Assembly: GCF_014858725.1 (NCBI RefSeq)
Contig: NZ_AQGV01000012.1
Span: 2,294,001-2,358,000, forward strand
Direction of reading: 5' to 3'
Source: Pseudoalteromonas aurantia 208
Lineage (GTDB): Bacteria > Pseudomonadota > Gammaproteobacteria > Enterobacterales > Alteromonadaceae
DNA length: 64,000 bases
Position 1 is the stretch's first letter. The number at the start of each line of letters is the position of its first letter. Of the stretch, positions 51,501 to 61,112 are shown piece after piece. A program made the translations under genes and the position numbers. The notes below the pieces were generated by a model. That model was not told where the DNA came from. It saw only the letters and a program-made list of their open reading frames with translations, and did no database searches.

Positions 51501-53732
51501 ATGCATAGAAAAAAAGTATGGTTTTCAATTAGAGATGTATTAATTGCGCTGTGTACTACACTCTTACTTTTAGGTTGCTCTGTAGAAGATGCTTACGATG
51601 CACCAGAAACAGAACAGCAGCAACAAGAACAACAACAACAAAACCAACAAAGTGACAAAACCGCAAATATGTCACTAAAAGTACTTAATCACTCAGGGCA
51701 ACCTCTTGCTAATGCACTCGTCACTTTTGCAGGTAAGGTGTTAAATACCGACAATGTAGGCCTAGCAGAAGTTACAAATATAAAACTCGGAAACTATACC
51801 CTTGTTGTAAATAAACTTGGGTATGCGCCACATATTTCTAATATGCGTTTATTATCAACCACATCAACAACCATTAATTTAATCGCGCAAACATCACAGC
51901 AGGCTACACTGTTATTTGGTGGTGATACTATGTTCGGCCGCAGGTTCATGGACCCCAGTTTAGTGACCATGACCAACAATGTGCCTAATGTTGCACAAGC
52001 ACTCATTCAAAATGAAACTGCGGCAACCAGTGCCACAAACATTACTAAATTTATCAAACCTTTGTTTGCAACTGCAGATTTTAGCTCAATAAACTTAGAG
52101 TCGCCTGTATTATCAAACCCAAGCAGTGTCCACCCCACCAAAGAATTTTCGTTTTTCTCTCTCCCTGATACATTAAATAGTTTAAAAGATATAGGCGTTG
52201 ATTATGTTGCACTGGGTAATAATCATGTGTACGACTATTTAGAACCTGGCCTAATAGATACGTTAAAATACGTGAATGATGCGGGTTTTCTCCATAGTGG
52301 TGCGGGCATAAATGCGACTCAAGCTTACCGCCCACTTACAACTCGAGTGAATGGCATTAATTTAGGCTTGGTATCTGCGACATCAATTACCGGTAACGCC
52401 AATCCTATAAACTATATCGCACAAGAAAATAAGGGAGGGGCAGCCGATTTAACCAACGATTTAGAGTTAAACAATGCGCTCACTGATGTCGCATCAAATC
52501 ATGACTTTGCAATAGTACAAATGCATGGTGGCGATGAGTACTCTTTCTCTCCGACACAGTACATAACTAACCGCTTCGAATTCGCAGCTCGACGCTCTAT
52601 TGATTTGGCTATTGCACACCACCCTCACGTTGCCCAAGGCTTCGCTGTTTATGACTCGACACCCGCGATTTTAGGTTTAGGCAACTTAATATTCGACCAA
52701 AACCGCTTGGAGACTTTGTTAGGTGTGGCTGTATCTGTAACCATTGATAATGCTGCTGAACACAAAATACAGCGCGCTAAAGCATATCCAATTTATATTG
52801 AAGACTACCAACCTCGGTTAGTAAATGGCTTTTTGAGTGATTATTTATCACGACGGCTCGCGGAGTTTTCAGACGATAACGTGACTGTTATTCCTAAATC
52901 AGGCTATGCCTTAGTCACTTTTCAAGGCCTGAATACTCCACCGATAACAACTACAAAAACAATCACCGTTGCGGCTGGAACACAAATTGTAGATTTAAGA
53001 GCTTTCGCGCCAAGCAACGCATTTTTAGCGCAAATTACTGCTGACAAAAATAACAGTGCTCAATTCACACTCGGCAGAGATTTGATGATATTCGGTGACT
53101 TTGAAGACTGGGATAACGATGATGAGTTTGGTGAAGTATCTCGCTGGGAACACAGTGATGAAGATGCAATACCTTGTATAACAGGTGTATATAGACATCG
53201 CCAAGGTATGTGCCTTACAAGAACACAATTCGACAATACCCCTTTGCGGTTACCATTTAGACAAACAATTCGCACTATGCCTATCACCCCATCGGAAAGT
53301 GTTTCCGATGCATACCACGAATTTACACTTTTTGGCTATGCTAAAGGTGACAATGCAGGCGACTTTAATGCTGAATTAACTGTAACGACAGCGGAAGATG
53401 GGTTCGAATTTTCATTCAATAGAGTCCCTCTTATGACTGCATCAAGTTATGATTGGACACCGTTCGTCCATCATTTTGAACTCCCTGATGATAGTCAAGT
53501 TATGGGTCCTGAAAATCTGCCAGCTAGAGGTGTTAATTTAGCATTAACGCACGCTCCTCCCACTGACGGTAATGCAACTCTACAATTAGATGAAATTGCG
53601 TTGATTTCATGGCAAAGGCCCTTGCAATTTAACGAATCTCAATGGCAAACTAGTAAAATGCATGGCCTTGATTTTCTTAGAGTCAATACTGATGAGGCAC
53701 TCACATTAACACTTTCTTTTCGCAGTTTTTAG
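51501..53732 (+). CDS. CapA/PgsA-type metallophosphatase lipoprotein
   Basis: A 743-residue lipoprotein (lipobox L23-L24-G25-C26) with a glutamine-rich linker (residues 39-50), a carboxypeptidase-regulatory-like beta domain (about 57-130), and a CapA/PgsA domain (about 136-420). CapA hallmarks are 'LLFGGDTMFGRR' (D142), 'INLESPV' (E200), 'ALGNNHVYDY' (N241, H242), 'VQMHGGDEY' (H342) and 'IAHHPHVAQG' (H373-H376). A jelly-roll-like C-terminal domain (about 520-743) may bind carbohydrate or polymer. CapA supports poly-gamma-glutamate export or anchoring. It starts the six-gene operon running to the window end, with SD GAGG 8 bases upstream. Confidence 0.85.
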   Translation: MHRKKVWFSIRDVLIALCTTLLLLGCSVEDAYDAPETEQQQQEQQQQNQQSDKTANMSLKVLNHSGQPLANALVTFAGKVLNTDNVGLAEVTNIKLGNYTLVVNKLGYAPHISNMRLLSTTSTTINLIAQTSQQATLLFGGDTMFGRRFMDPSLVTMTNNVPNVAQALIQNETAATSATNITKFIKPLFATADFSSINLESPVLSNPSSVHPTKEFSFFSLPDTLNSLKDIGVDYVALGNNHVYDYLEPGLIDTLKYVNDAGFLHSGAGINATQAYRPLTTRVNGINLGLVSATSITGNANPINYIAQENKGGAADLTNDLELNNALTDVASNHDFAIVQMHGGDEYSFSPTQYITNRFEFAARRSIDLAIAHHPHVAQGFAVYDSTPAILGLGNLIFDQNRLETLLGVAVSVTIDNAAEHKIQRAKAYPIYIEDYQPRLVNGFLSDYLSRRLAEFSDDNVTVIPKSGYALVTFQGLNTPPITTTKTITVAAGTQIVDLRAFAPSNAFLAQITADKNNSAQFTLGRDLMIFGDFEDWDNDDEFGEVSRWEHSDEDAIPCITGVYRHRQGMCLTRTQFDNTPLRLPFRQTIRTMPITPSESVSDAYHEFTLFGYAKGDNAGDFNAELTVTTAEDGFEFSFNRVPLMTASSYDWTPFVHHFELPDDSQVMGPENLPARGVNLALTHAPPTDGNATLQLDEIALISWQRPLQFNESQWQTSKMHGLDFLRVNTDEALTLTLSFRSF

Positions 53733-53753
53733 CGGCTCTGCGCAAGGAGTAAT

Positions 53754-55733
53754 ATGTCGATAAAGCAGCAGTACTTTATCATTCGGCGCCAAAAAACATT
53801 CTGGCTCATGTTAAGCTTGGTGGGGTGCATGCTTGCCTTAGAGTTAAGTGGTACGATCGAGAAAATAAATGCGCCTATATATCACTTACTCAGTGTAGTG
53901 CAATCTGAGCAAAATACAGACGTCGTTGTCATTGAAAGTGGCGACCTTCAAAGACAGCATAATGCGCTACTCCACATTATAGATGCTGGGTCACCAAAAG
54001 CTGTCATTGTATTTTCAGACCTTATTTTCAGCACCTCGACCGGACACGCTAGTACGGTACTATACCCTCATGCACAGACTAATCAATGCTTATCGCCCAT
54101 TGAAAGTTGGGCTGGTTACACGATCATTTTTAAGAATTTACCAACTGAATCATGTGATAACATTTGGAACCTCATTTTCCCTAAAAAACAATTACCTGAT
54201 ACCGCACTGATTAATTTTTCATTACAACCACACGCCCTACCAAAATTCGATAGCAATCGCGTATTATCTGGCGATATTTTAGAATCTCAATTAAACAATA
54301 AAATAATCGTATTAACACAACGAACTCACGGTTATGGAATGAGATTAAAAGCACCAAAGGTCGACTCATTTCATGATGCCGCCTATTTATATGCCTACAT
54401 TGCACACAATATAGATACAAATAGTTTAGTGGCTACATTTGATGGTTGGCCGTCGTTAACTGTGCAAGTCATTATTGTTTTAGTATTAATGGTGCTTTAT
54501 CAAAAGTTTAGTATCAATATAAACCTGATAATTGCTTTTGGTCTTTGCCTACTCTGGTTTATAAGTGCATATTTTATACTCATTTATTGGCATACTTTAA
54601 TTCCCGCGGGACAACTCACTACCTATACTGTTTTAACATTAGTGTGGATGTTCTTTGCTAAGAAATGGGTAGAGGAAGACGACTTACAACGCATTATTAA
54701 CAATATCCAGCAACGTATGTTAGGACGCTACCTGCCTAAATCTTTTGTTGAACAAAGTAATCCTTGGGATGCAATTATTGAACTCGTTAAGCAACAACTC
54801 GACTTAGATAGAAGCATATTTCTTGCTCGCCAAGAAGGAGATCATCGACTTTACGAAATTCGTGCCGTTAACTGCCAGCTCTCAAATATTCATGAAATGC
54901 GGCGAGACTATGAACGTCCCCCCTATTCTGACGCCATTAAGCAGTTTGGTGCGGTAAGCATTACACGGCCATTTTTTGATAATATCACCGACGATGAAAC
55001 ACAATATATTGTCTCTCTTATGTACGCGGGGGATATCAGAGGGTTTTGGGCGATGACCGTTCGCACCGATGAACATTTTAATGAAGCGGCTTTTTTAAAA
55101 AATGTAAACCGCTTTGCTAACCAAATAGGTGAGTTATTATTTCACTATCGTATTTTTAGCGCCCAAGACAGTGCCAATAATAGTGTGCTCACACGGGCAT
55201 TAACATTAAATTTAGAAAAACCTCTAAGCCAAAAAATAAAGCTCTCAATCAATGAAATGGAACAGAAACTATCCACACTTGAACACGTGTTTAATCAAGT
55301 TGGCTCTGCAACCGTTTTATTTAATTTATTTGGGCAAGTTATCCAAACCAACCAAGCATTAGAAACCCTCGCCCGACAGCAGAGTTTATCAATTTTTGAC
55401 ATGACAGCTTTAGATTTACTCGCTAAGGTGGGCCAGCTCGAACATGATGTAGCTAAGGGTAAGTTACGTTATTTAACACTTCATAGAGGTGAGTTGTACC
55501 AGCCAGTGACTTTCGATGATCAAGTTTACATTCTTTCTGTGCGTACCATTGGGGCTTCTGAGGTGAAAAATAGCGCGGGTGACCCATTTGAGGTCGGTGG
55601 GATCTTGTTCGAATTTATAAATATTTCAGATCTCGTCGCACATCTAGATGATCCCAGCTTGTTATTATCACAATTATCCACTTTGACCCAACAGCAAGAA
55701 ATTCAAAAGCAGTCTGAGTGGATATCTGATTAA
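53754..55733 (+). CDS. CHASE2-like membrane sensor with GAF/PAS-like region, no output domain
   Basis: A 659-residue membrane protein. After one N-terminal TM (about 15-33) comes a periplasmic CHASE2-like sensor (about 50-210; 'TDVVVIESGDL', 'LNNKIIVLTQ' near the end), then three TM helices (about 228-300; 'LTVQVIIVLVLMVLYQKF', 'LIIAFGLCLLWFISAYFILIY', 'LTTYTVLTLVWMFF'). A GAF-like segment (about 330-460) and a PAS-like segment (about 515-600; 'LFNLFGQVIQTNQALETL') follow. I see no histidine kinase, cyclase or GGDEF motif, so it may sense and transmit by protein contact. It sits between the CapA and CapC-like genes and shares a base with the latter's start. Confidence 0.7.
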   Translation: MSIKQQYFIIRRQKTFWLMLSLVGCMLALELSGTIEKINAPIYHLLSVVQSEQNTDVVVIESGDLQRQHNALLHIIDAGSPKAVIVFSDLIFSTSTGHASTVLYPHAQTNQCLSPIESWAGYTIIFKNLPTESCDNIWNLIFPKKQLPDTALINFSLQPHALPKFDSNRVLSGDILESQLNNKIIVLTQRTHGYGMRLKAPKVDSFHDAAYLYAYIAHNIDTNSLVATFDGWPSLTVQVIIVLVLMVLYQKFSININLIIAFGLCLLWFISAYFILIYWHTLIPAGQLTTYTVLTLVWMFFAKKWVEEDDLQRIINNIQQRMLGRYLPKSFVEQSNPWDAIIELVKQQLDLDRSIFLARQEGDHRLYEIRAVNCQLSNIHEMRRDYERPPYSDAIKQFGAVSITRPFFDNITDDETQYIVSLMYAGDIRGFWAMTVRTDEHFNEAAFLKNVNRFANQIGELLFHYRIFSAQDSANNSVLTRALTLNLEKPLSQKIKLSINEMEQKLSTLEHVFNQVGSATVLFNLFGQVIQTNQALETLARQQSLSIFDMTALDLLAKVGQLEHDVAKGKLRYLTLHRGELYQPVTFDDQVYILSVRTIGASEVKNSAGDPFEVGGILFEFINISDLVAHLDDPSLLLSQLSTLTQQQEIQKQSEWISD

Positions 55734-58700
55734 TGGACTGGTTATTAAATATATTCCCGAATGGGGGCGGCCTGGGTCAATCTGTTATTACTACGGTTTG
55801 GGTAGGCATTGGGGTTGTTTGCTTTCTCAATTTACGCTTTGGATTCCCCTTAACGGGACTCGTTGTCCCTGGGTATTTAGTTCCACTCTTTATTGTAAGT
55901 CCCACCTCTGCCACTGTTATTTTAATTGAGGCGGTGATTGTTTACATTGTGATGAAATTATCAGCCAAAACTATGATGGAACGATTTGGGTTTGCTGAAA
56001 TGTTTGGCAGAGATAGGTTCTTCGCCATAATTTTGATCAGCATTTTAGTAAGGGTCACCATGGACACCTTATTCTGGCCCTCTATCGCGTCGCTGTTCTC
56101 TTTATGGGACATTACCTTTGATTATGCAGCCCAATTATATAGCTTAGGGCTCGTTATTATTGCTCTTACCGCGAATGTCATGTGGAATGGAGGGTTCAGA
56201 TACGGTGCAAAAGTGACGCTAATCCAGCTGTTACTCACCTATGTCATTGTCCGTTTTATCTTAATGCCCTACAGCAACTTTAGTATTGCTAATCTTGCTA
56301 TTATGTATGAAGCCGTTGCAGCATCAATTATAGCGGCGCCGAAAGCGTACATTATCTTGGTCATCACCGCGTTTATCGCATCTCGTGCAAATATTAAATA
56401 CGGCTGGGAGTTTAATGGCATCATGCTCCCTGCATTGCTCGCTTTACAATTAATGCAGCCAAGTAAATTACTCACATCATTTGCAGAAACCGCTGTAATT
56501 CTTATTATTGGCAGTGGGTTATTGCACTTTACTAGACTACGTCACGCTAATTTCGAAGGCGCTCGACTCCTACTATTTTTCTTTAATATTGGTTTTGTGT
56601 ATAAGCTCTTATTGAATTACGTCGTTGTTCAATATTATCCAAGTTTAAAAGTCACCGACACTTTTGCATTCGGTTATATGCTCTCAACTTTACTCGCATT
56701 AAAAATTTATCAAAAAAATGCGCTTGGATTGGTGATCAGAGCCACATTTCAAACCTCTGTTGTTGGCGGTTTTATCGCCATCGCGATTGGCTTTGTGATC
56801 ATGTTTGTACCATCCATATTTGGCTCAGCACATATAAAAGAGCTTCAGACACATCAAGCCGTGAGTGGCCTGACTCATATGATCAGTGAGTACAAAAGCT
56901 ATTTATATACGGATAAAAAAAATCAGATTGAGATTAGCCAATATCAACAGGGGCAACAATTACAACAATTTCAGTCCGCTGTTAGGTTGTTAAATCGAGA
57001 CAGGCAAAATACGCAACTCTTTGATGAAGCCCGTGCTATGTTAATGAAACTAGATTTTTTGCTACGCCAAGACGAACACTATATTTATATTCAAGATGCA
57101 AGAAAGCTTTCTCTGCGTGGTTTATTTATATTAACAAAGCAACCAACTTCTGAACTACTGATCACAGTACCACACCCCTCATCTGAGCGCTTAGCAAGTG
57201 ATGCCGCAGGGTTATTATTATCACATTTAAATAGCGGCGCTTTACTCTTTGGCACGCAACTAACACAATCTTTGAGTGCCAGTTCATCTAGCCAACAAAG
57301 TAAGTACTACCTTGCGTTCATTAATGCACTGTCAGCTGAACAAATCCTACAAGTACGAGAAATAAACACGCGTAGCCAAAGTATCTTAAACAACAGTCCA
57401 TTTATACATCAGTGTCAACTGTGGGCTTATAATCAACTACCGAATGCAATTAGCCAAAAAGAATTAAGAGAACTGCTTAATTGCAAAAATAGTTCGTTTG
57501 GTTTAGCAAGCTCATTTAGCCTACCAGGGGGAGAGTTTTCAGGTCAGTTTTTAGAAACCTTTTTAGACACCGCAAATTACACCTCCTTGATGTCAAAAGT
57601 GGCACTCGCCGACGGCCAAATTAATCAAGCTCCAATCACATATTTGACTGATTCAGTAGAAAATTCAATTGAACATTACATCCCACATATTAGTGCAAAA
57701 GGCAGTGAGCACTTTGCATTATTGTCAGATAATGAAGCGGCACTATGGGAGTTTGAGATACTCCGTCCCCTATACATTTTAGTAGATGGTTTAAATAATC
57801 AAACGATTAATGCCAATATCCAAAACAGGCTCAATCAAATTAACAATATCGCACAAATGGTGGGTTACGAACTAACACTCATGATGTCAGAGCAAGGCCG
57901 TTACATCATGATAGCCCCCATTCCTAAACAGCAGTTTTATGAAAAGGGTCAAGGTATTTTCTTTATCAACCTAAACCCAGCAAAATCACTCAATATTCAA
58001 GTGCCGAGGCCTTTATTCGAAAGTAATACTTTAAAATTTTCAGCACAATTATTTACACACATTCAAGGTAAAGTACTATCTATTGCAGGTGCGCACCCGT
58101 ACGCAAGCCCTTTTTCTAATGTAATGACCCCTGCAAATGTGAAGTCACTTTTTAACATAGTACATCAAAGTGTGTTGCGTCATGATCACGATAAAAATAT
58201 CATGAACTTGCAAATTCGCAGTCATAGTGCACCGTCACATATAAGACCCAGTGCAATTGCATTTCAATTTACGCACCCGCACACATTCCAAAGCACGGTA
58301 TTAAGGGATTTACGGTTAGCGTTAACAAAACTAGGTGTTGAGCATCAAATAGTACAAGGTCAAACTGCAACAAGGGGTTTAGAGCTCGGCACATCACCAC
58401 AAACTGGTTATCAGTTATTTGCCCCAAATAGTGAACTCGCTACATTATGGTTAGCCTCCGATTTTAAAAAACACTTTTCTATATCTGAACAAGCACTGTT
58501 GCAACGATTATTGGCAATTTCAGATGTCGCATACTTACCCAGTTTAATGCTATCGACGCTCGCACCAAATGACTGGGCTAGTGTAGATAAAGCCAATATT
58601 GAAAAGCTGCGCCACATCACTGATGAATATGCAATATCTCAACACTTACCTTTACTCACTGACTATTGCAAAGCCGGAAAACGTTGTACTTTACAAGCTG

Positions 58701-58846
58701 TCAAACTTGATCCGGAATATGAGCTCGCATTGGCCATTAAAAACGGGAGTACCTTGATTGCCCTATACTTACCAACCCGAAACAAGCTAATAGACCGCCA
58801 TGTATATGAAGCCGCGATAAGAAGGGGCCAGCATGTATTATATTAA
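55733..58846 (+). CDS. CapC-like double membrane repeat fused to a large soluble domain
   Basis: A 1037-residue protein. Residues 1-~370 are membrane-spanning and hold two CapC/PgsC-like repeats: 'LRFGFPLTGLVVPGYLVPL' (about 34-52) and 'KYGWEFNGIMLPALLAL' (about 222-238), each followed by similar TM helices. The remaining ~660 residues are soluble and contain two related modules with a VP(H/R)PxxxE motif: V-P-H481-P-S-S-E485 and V-P-R759-P-L-F-E763. The same motif occurs in the small secreted protein encoded at 61099, suggesting degenerate hydrolase-like domains. CapC partners CapB in poly-gamma-glutamate synthesis; CapB itself is not seen. The gene overlaps both neighbours. Confidence 0.75.
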   Translation: MDWLLNIFPNGGGLGQSVITTVWVGIGVVCFLNLRFGFPLTGLVVPGYLVPLFIVSPTSATVILIEAVIVYIVMKLSAKTMMERFGFAEMFGRDRFFAIILISILVRVTMDTLFWPSIASLFSLWDITFDYAAQLYSLGLVIIALTANVMWNGGFRYGAKVTLIQLLLTYVIVRFILMPYSNFSIANLAIMYEAVAASIIAAPKAYIILVITAFIASRANIKYGWEFNGIMLPALLALQLMQPSKLLTSFAETAVILIIGSGLLHFTRLRHANFEGARLLLFFFNIGFVYKLLLNYVVVQYYPSLKVTDTFAFGYMLSTLLALKIYQKNALGLVIRATFQTSVVGGFIAIAIGFVIMFVPSIFGSAHIKELQTHQAVSGLTHMISEYKSYLYTDKKNQIEISQYQQGQQLQQFQSAVRLLNRDRQNTQLFDEARAMLMKLDFLLRQDEHYIYIQDARKLSLRGLFILTKQPTSELLITVPHPSSERLASDAAGLLLSHLNSGALLFGTQLTQSLSASSSSQQSKYYLAFINALSAEQILQVREINTRSQSILNNSPFIHQCQLWAYNQLPNAISQKELRELLNCKNSSFGLASSFSLPGGEFSGQFLETFLDTANYTSLMSKVALADGQINQAPITYLTDSVENSIEHYIPHISAKGSEHFALLSDNEAALWEFEILRPLYILVDGLNNQTINANIQNRLNQINNIAQMVGYELTLMMSEQGRYIMIAPIPKQQFYEKGQGIFFINLNPAKSLNIQVPRPLFESNTLKFSAQLFTHIQGKVLSIAGAHPYASPFSNVMTPANVKSLFNIVHQSVLRHDHDKNIMNLQIRSHSAPSHIRPSAIAFQFTHPHTFQSTVLRDLRLALTKLGVEHQIVQGQTATRGLELGTSPQTGYQLFAPNSELATLWLASDFKKHFSISEQALLQRLLAISDVAYLPSLMLSTLAPNDWASVDKANIEKLRHITDEYAISQHLPLLTDYCKAGKRCTLQAVKLDPEYELALAIKNGSTLIALYLPTRNKLIDRHVYEAAIRRGQHVLY

Positions 58847-61112
58847 GTGGCTGTTGAAAATAACATTTTGGTTAGTATTGCTTATCATTGTTTTCTGGTT
58901 TGGGGTACGCTTTTACTTTTGGCTACAATCAGCAGAGCCTATGGCGCAACGTTCAGATAAAGAAACTCGGTCGAATGTACATTGGCTACATTCAGATAAA
59001 GCCCTTGTTTATAACTTCTCTCCATCGAGAACATATAACTTGCGAATTCTATCGAATGCAATTTTTGCTCAACAGGTCGAGTTTGATAAGCCTATTAATT
59101 ATGCCATAGAATACACATTACTTGACCAAGACAATAACCAGCTGATGCAAAAAGTGTATCATCACGCTTCGAAGTTGGCTCTGGACGCCGACCAACAACA
59201 AGTTAAACAAATTATTGAGAATAAAGCAGCATTATCAGTGTCTTCTGGACAATCTTTTTATATAAATAGTGAGCAGCTCACCAATGCAAGTCGGATTGCA
59301 TTGCGGGTAATACCTGAAGATTCTAGCCTCAAAGGCGTGGTCGTTCGCATACATGCAAAAACACCAACAGATACAGATGACATAAATAGCGCTTGGTTAA
59401 AGCTCCCGGTAGAATGGCGCGAACGTACAATTGCTTACCACACCATTGGCGCCAATGCGATTACCACTCGAGAAATTCATAATGCAGTGACATTTGATTG
59501 GCTAAAGCTTGCGCCACAAGGTGTACCTGATATTGATTTCAAAGCCGATACTTTATATGAAACTCTCCCTTATCATGTTTTGACATATGATTTTGGTGCG
59601 CAACAATTGGATCTTGACGGTTTCTATACCGTTCAAGACTTATCGGCTTCATTTCGAGTTTATGAAGGGGGCGATATTACTGCAAATATCAAGGGAAACA
59701 TCGCAGATATCAACATAACCTGGTACGACCTTAAACAACGAGAAAAGCCTAAAAAATTAACACTGGAAAAATTAGAAAGCCCTAATACCTATCAATTACT
59801 TAATACTCAACCAGGTCTTATCGTCATTCAGTCCAAAACAATGGCACAATCTAGTTGGTTTTTAGCTGATACAACCCCGATCTCACCATTGCACAGTTAT
59901 TATTACGGTATTGATGAGAGTTTATCTGCCAACTATCGAGTCGCGCCAAATAGTGATATAAATTTTCAATTTAGAGGGGCACAAGGCGCTCTCATATCTG
60001 TTTCCTTATTTAACACTCAGAAACAACTTATCGAAACTCATCAAGTCAAATTGCAAGGACAGCAAGCACTGTTTGACCGCATCATCACTCCCGACACACT
60101 CAGAAGCGTAACCACAGATTCAGAAAGGTTTTACCTGCGCCTTCCAAGCAATGCTGCGTTTTTATCGATAAGTAGTAAAGAAACAATTAGTGCAAAAATG
60201 CAAGCGAGACAAGCTCACTTTCATTACCAAACGGTATTATGCGAAGCTCTATGCCAAGTCGATTTACCTGAATTTACAGAAATAGATGCGTGGTTTTCTC
60301 AACAAGCGCAGAATGACTTTACCTTTACTGAACAACAAAAGATGTTGAATGTTAGACTCTTTGAGCCTCCCCCTGAAATTGAGGTTAAGCAAACCTTTCA
60401 TTATGGTCGAAATCTAATCGATATCTTACCTCGCTCAAATACAGCGTTAATTAAAACCGAACCAAAGTACTTCGATCCTATTGATCCCCCTAAAGACTTT
60501 AATTTTAGGCCACTAAAAAACCTGTCAGAAATTACAGTGCCTAACGACCCGATATTACTCGCTAAATCACGTGTCGTAGAGTTATCATCAAGTGCCCCGT
60601 TTTATACTGAATATGCACTAAATGACTTACCTGATGATGCCCCTCTAAGGATACAATCGAAGCGTTCACACTTTTATACCAATCTAGGTTCTAATCGGAG
60701 CTGGGCAAAACAGCGCTTATTTAAATTAAAAGCAGGTCAATCACTTGAGTTAAGCTTTGATAAAAGACCTGATTCGATTGTAATCAAACTCTATTCAGAT
60801 AATGAGCAAGACACACCTTTATCCGTTGATACCCATTTACATGGGCATTTTTCTAAAAAGCTCACCGACGAGTACACAATTTCGAAAAAACGTTATGCCC
60901 TCGTCAAGGCGAATGAGAATAAAGCATTTTTACTTCACCCTGCTCAAACATCACTTTTCAGCTATCCTTCAATAACAATACCGATTAATAACGATATAGA
61001 ATTATTAAAGAAATTTACGATAAAGACCGATCAAGATGTTTGGGTTAGTGTACTAGAAGAAACATCAGAACAACAAAAACAAGCAAAATGGTGGTTATAT
61101 GAAGCCAATTAG
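58833..61112 (+). CDS. Large single-TM periplasmic protein of the CapA/CapC-like operon
   Basis: A 759-residue protein not recognised. It has one N-terminal TM (about 8-27, 'ITFWLVLLIIVFWFGVRFYF') and a long ectodomain, mostly beta-strands, with only two cysteines ('CEALCQVDLP'). Repeating units such as 'FYLRLPSNAAFLSISS' (about residue 430) resemble 'DYIALPKDSYLTIKS' in the last gene of the operon, so the two may be related. It overlaps the CapC-like gene by 14 bases and the next gene by 14. It is likely an inner-membrane-anchored periplasmic scaffold; function unknown. Confidence 0.7.
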   Translation: MYYIKWLLKITFWLVLLIIVFWFGVRFYFWLQSAEPMAQRSDKETRSNVHWLHSDKALVYNFSPSRTYNLRILSNAIFAQQVEFDKPINYAIEYTLLDQDNNQLMQKVYHHASKLALDADQQQVKQIIENKAALSVSSGQSFYINSEQLTNASRIALRVIPEDSSLKGVVVRIHAKTPTDTDDINSAWLKLPVEWRERTIAYHTIGANAITTREIHNAVTFDWLKLAPQGVPDIDFKADTLYETLPYHVLTYDFGAQQLDLDGFYTVQDLSASFRVYEGGDITANIKGNIADINITWYDLKQREKPKKLTLEKLESPNTYQLLNTQPGLIVIQSKTMAQSSWFLADTTPISPLHSYYYGIDESLSANYRVAPNSDINFQFRGAQGALISVSLFNTQKQLIETHQVKLQGQQALFDRIITPDTLRSVTTDSERFYLRLPSNAAFLSISSKETISAKMQARQAHFHYQTVLCEALCQVDLPEFTEIDAWFSQQAQNDFTFTEQQKMLNVRLFEPPPEIEVKQTFHYGRNLIDILPRSNTALIKTEPKYFDPIDPPKDFNFRPLKNLSEITVPNDPILLAKSRVVELSSSAPFYTEYALNDLPDDAPLRIQSKRSHFYTNLGSNRSWAKQRLFKLKAGQSLELSFDKRPDSIVIKLYSDNEQDTPLSVDTHLHGHFSKKLTDEYTISKKRYALVKANENKAFLLHPAQTSLFSYPSITIPINNDIELLKKFTIKTDQDVWVSVLEETSEQQKQAKWWLYEAN

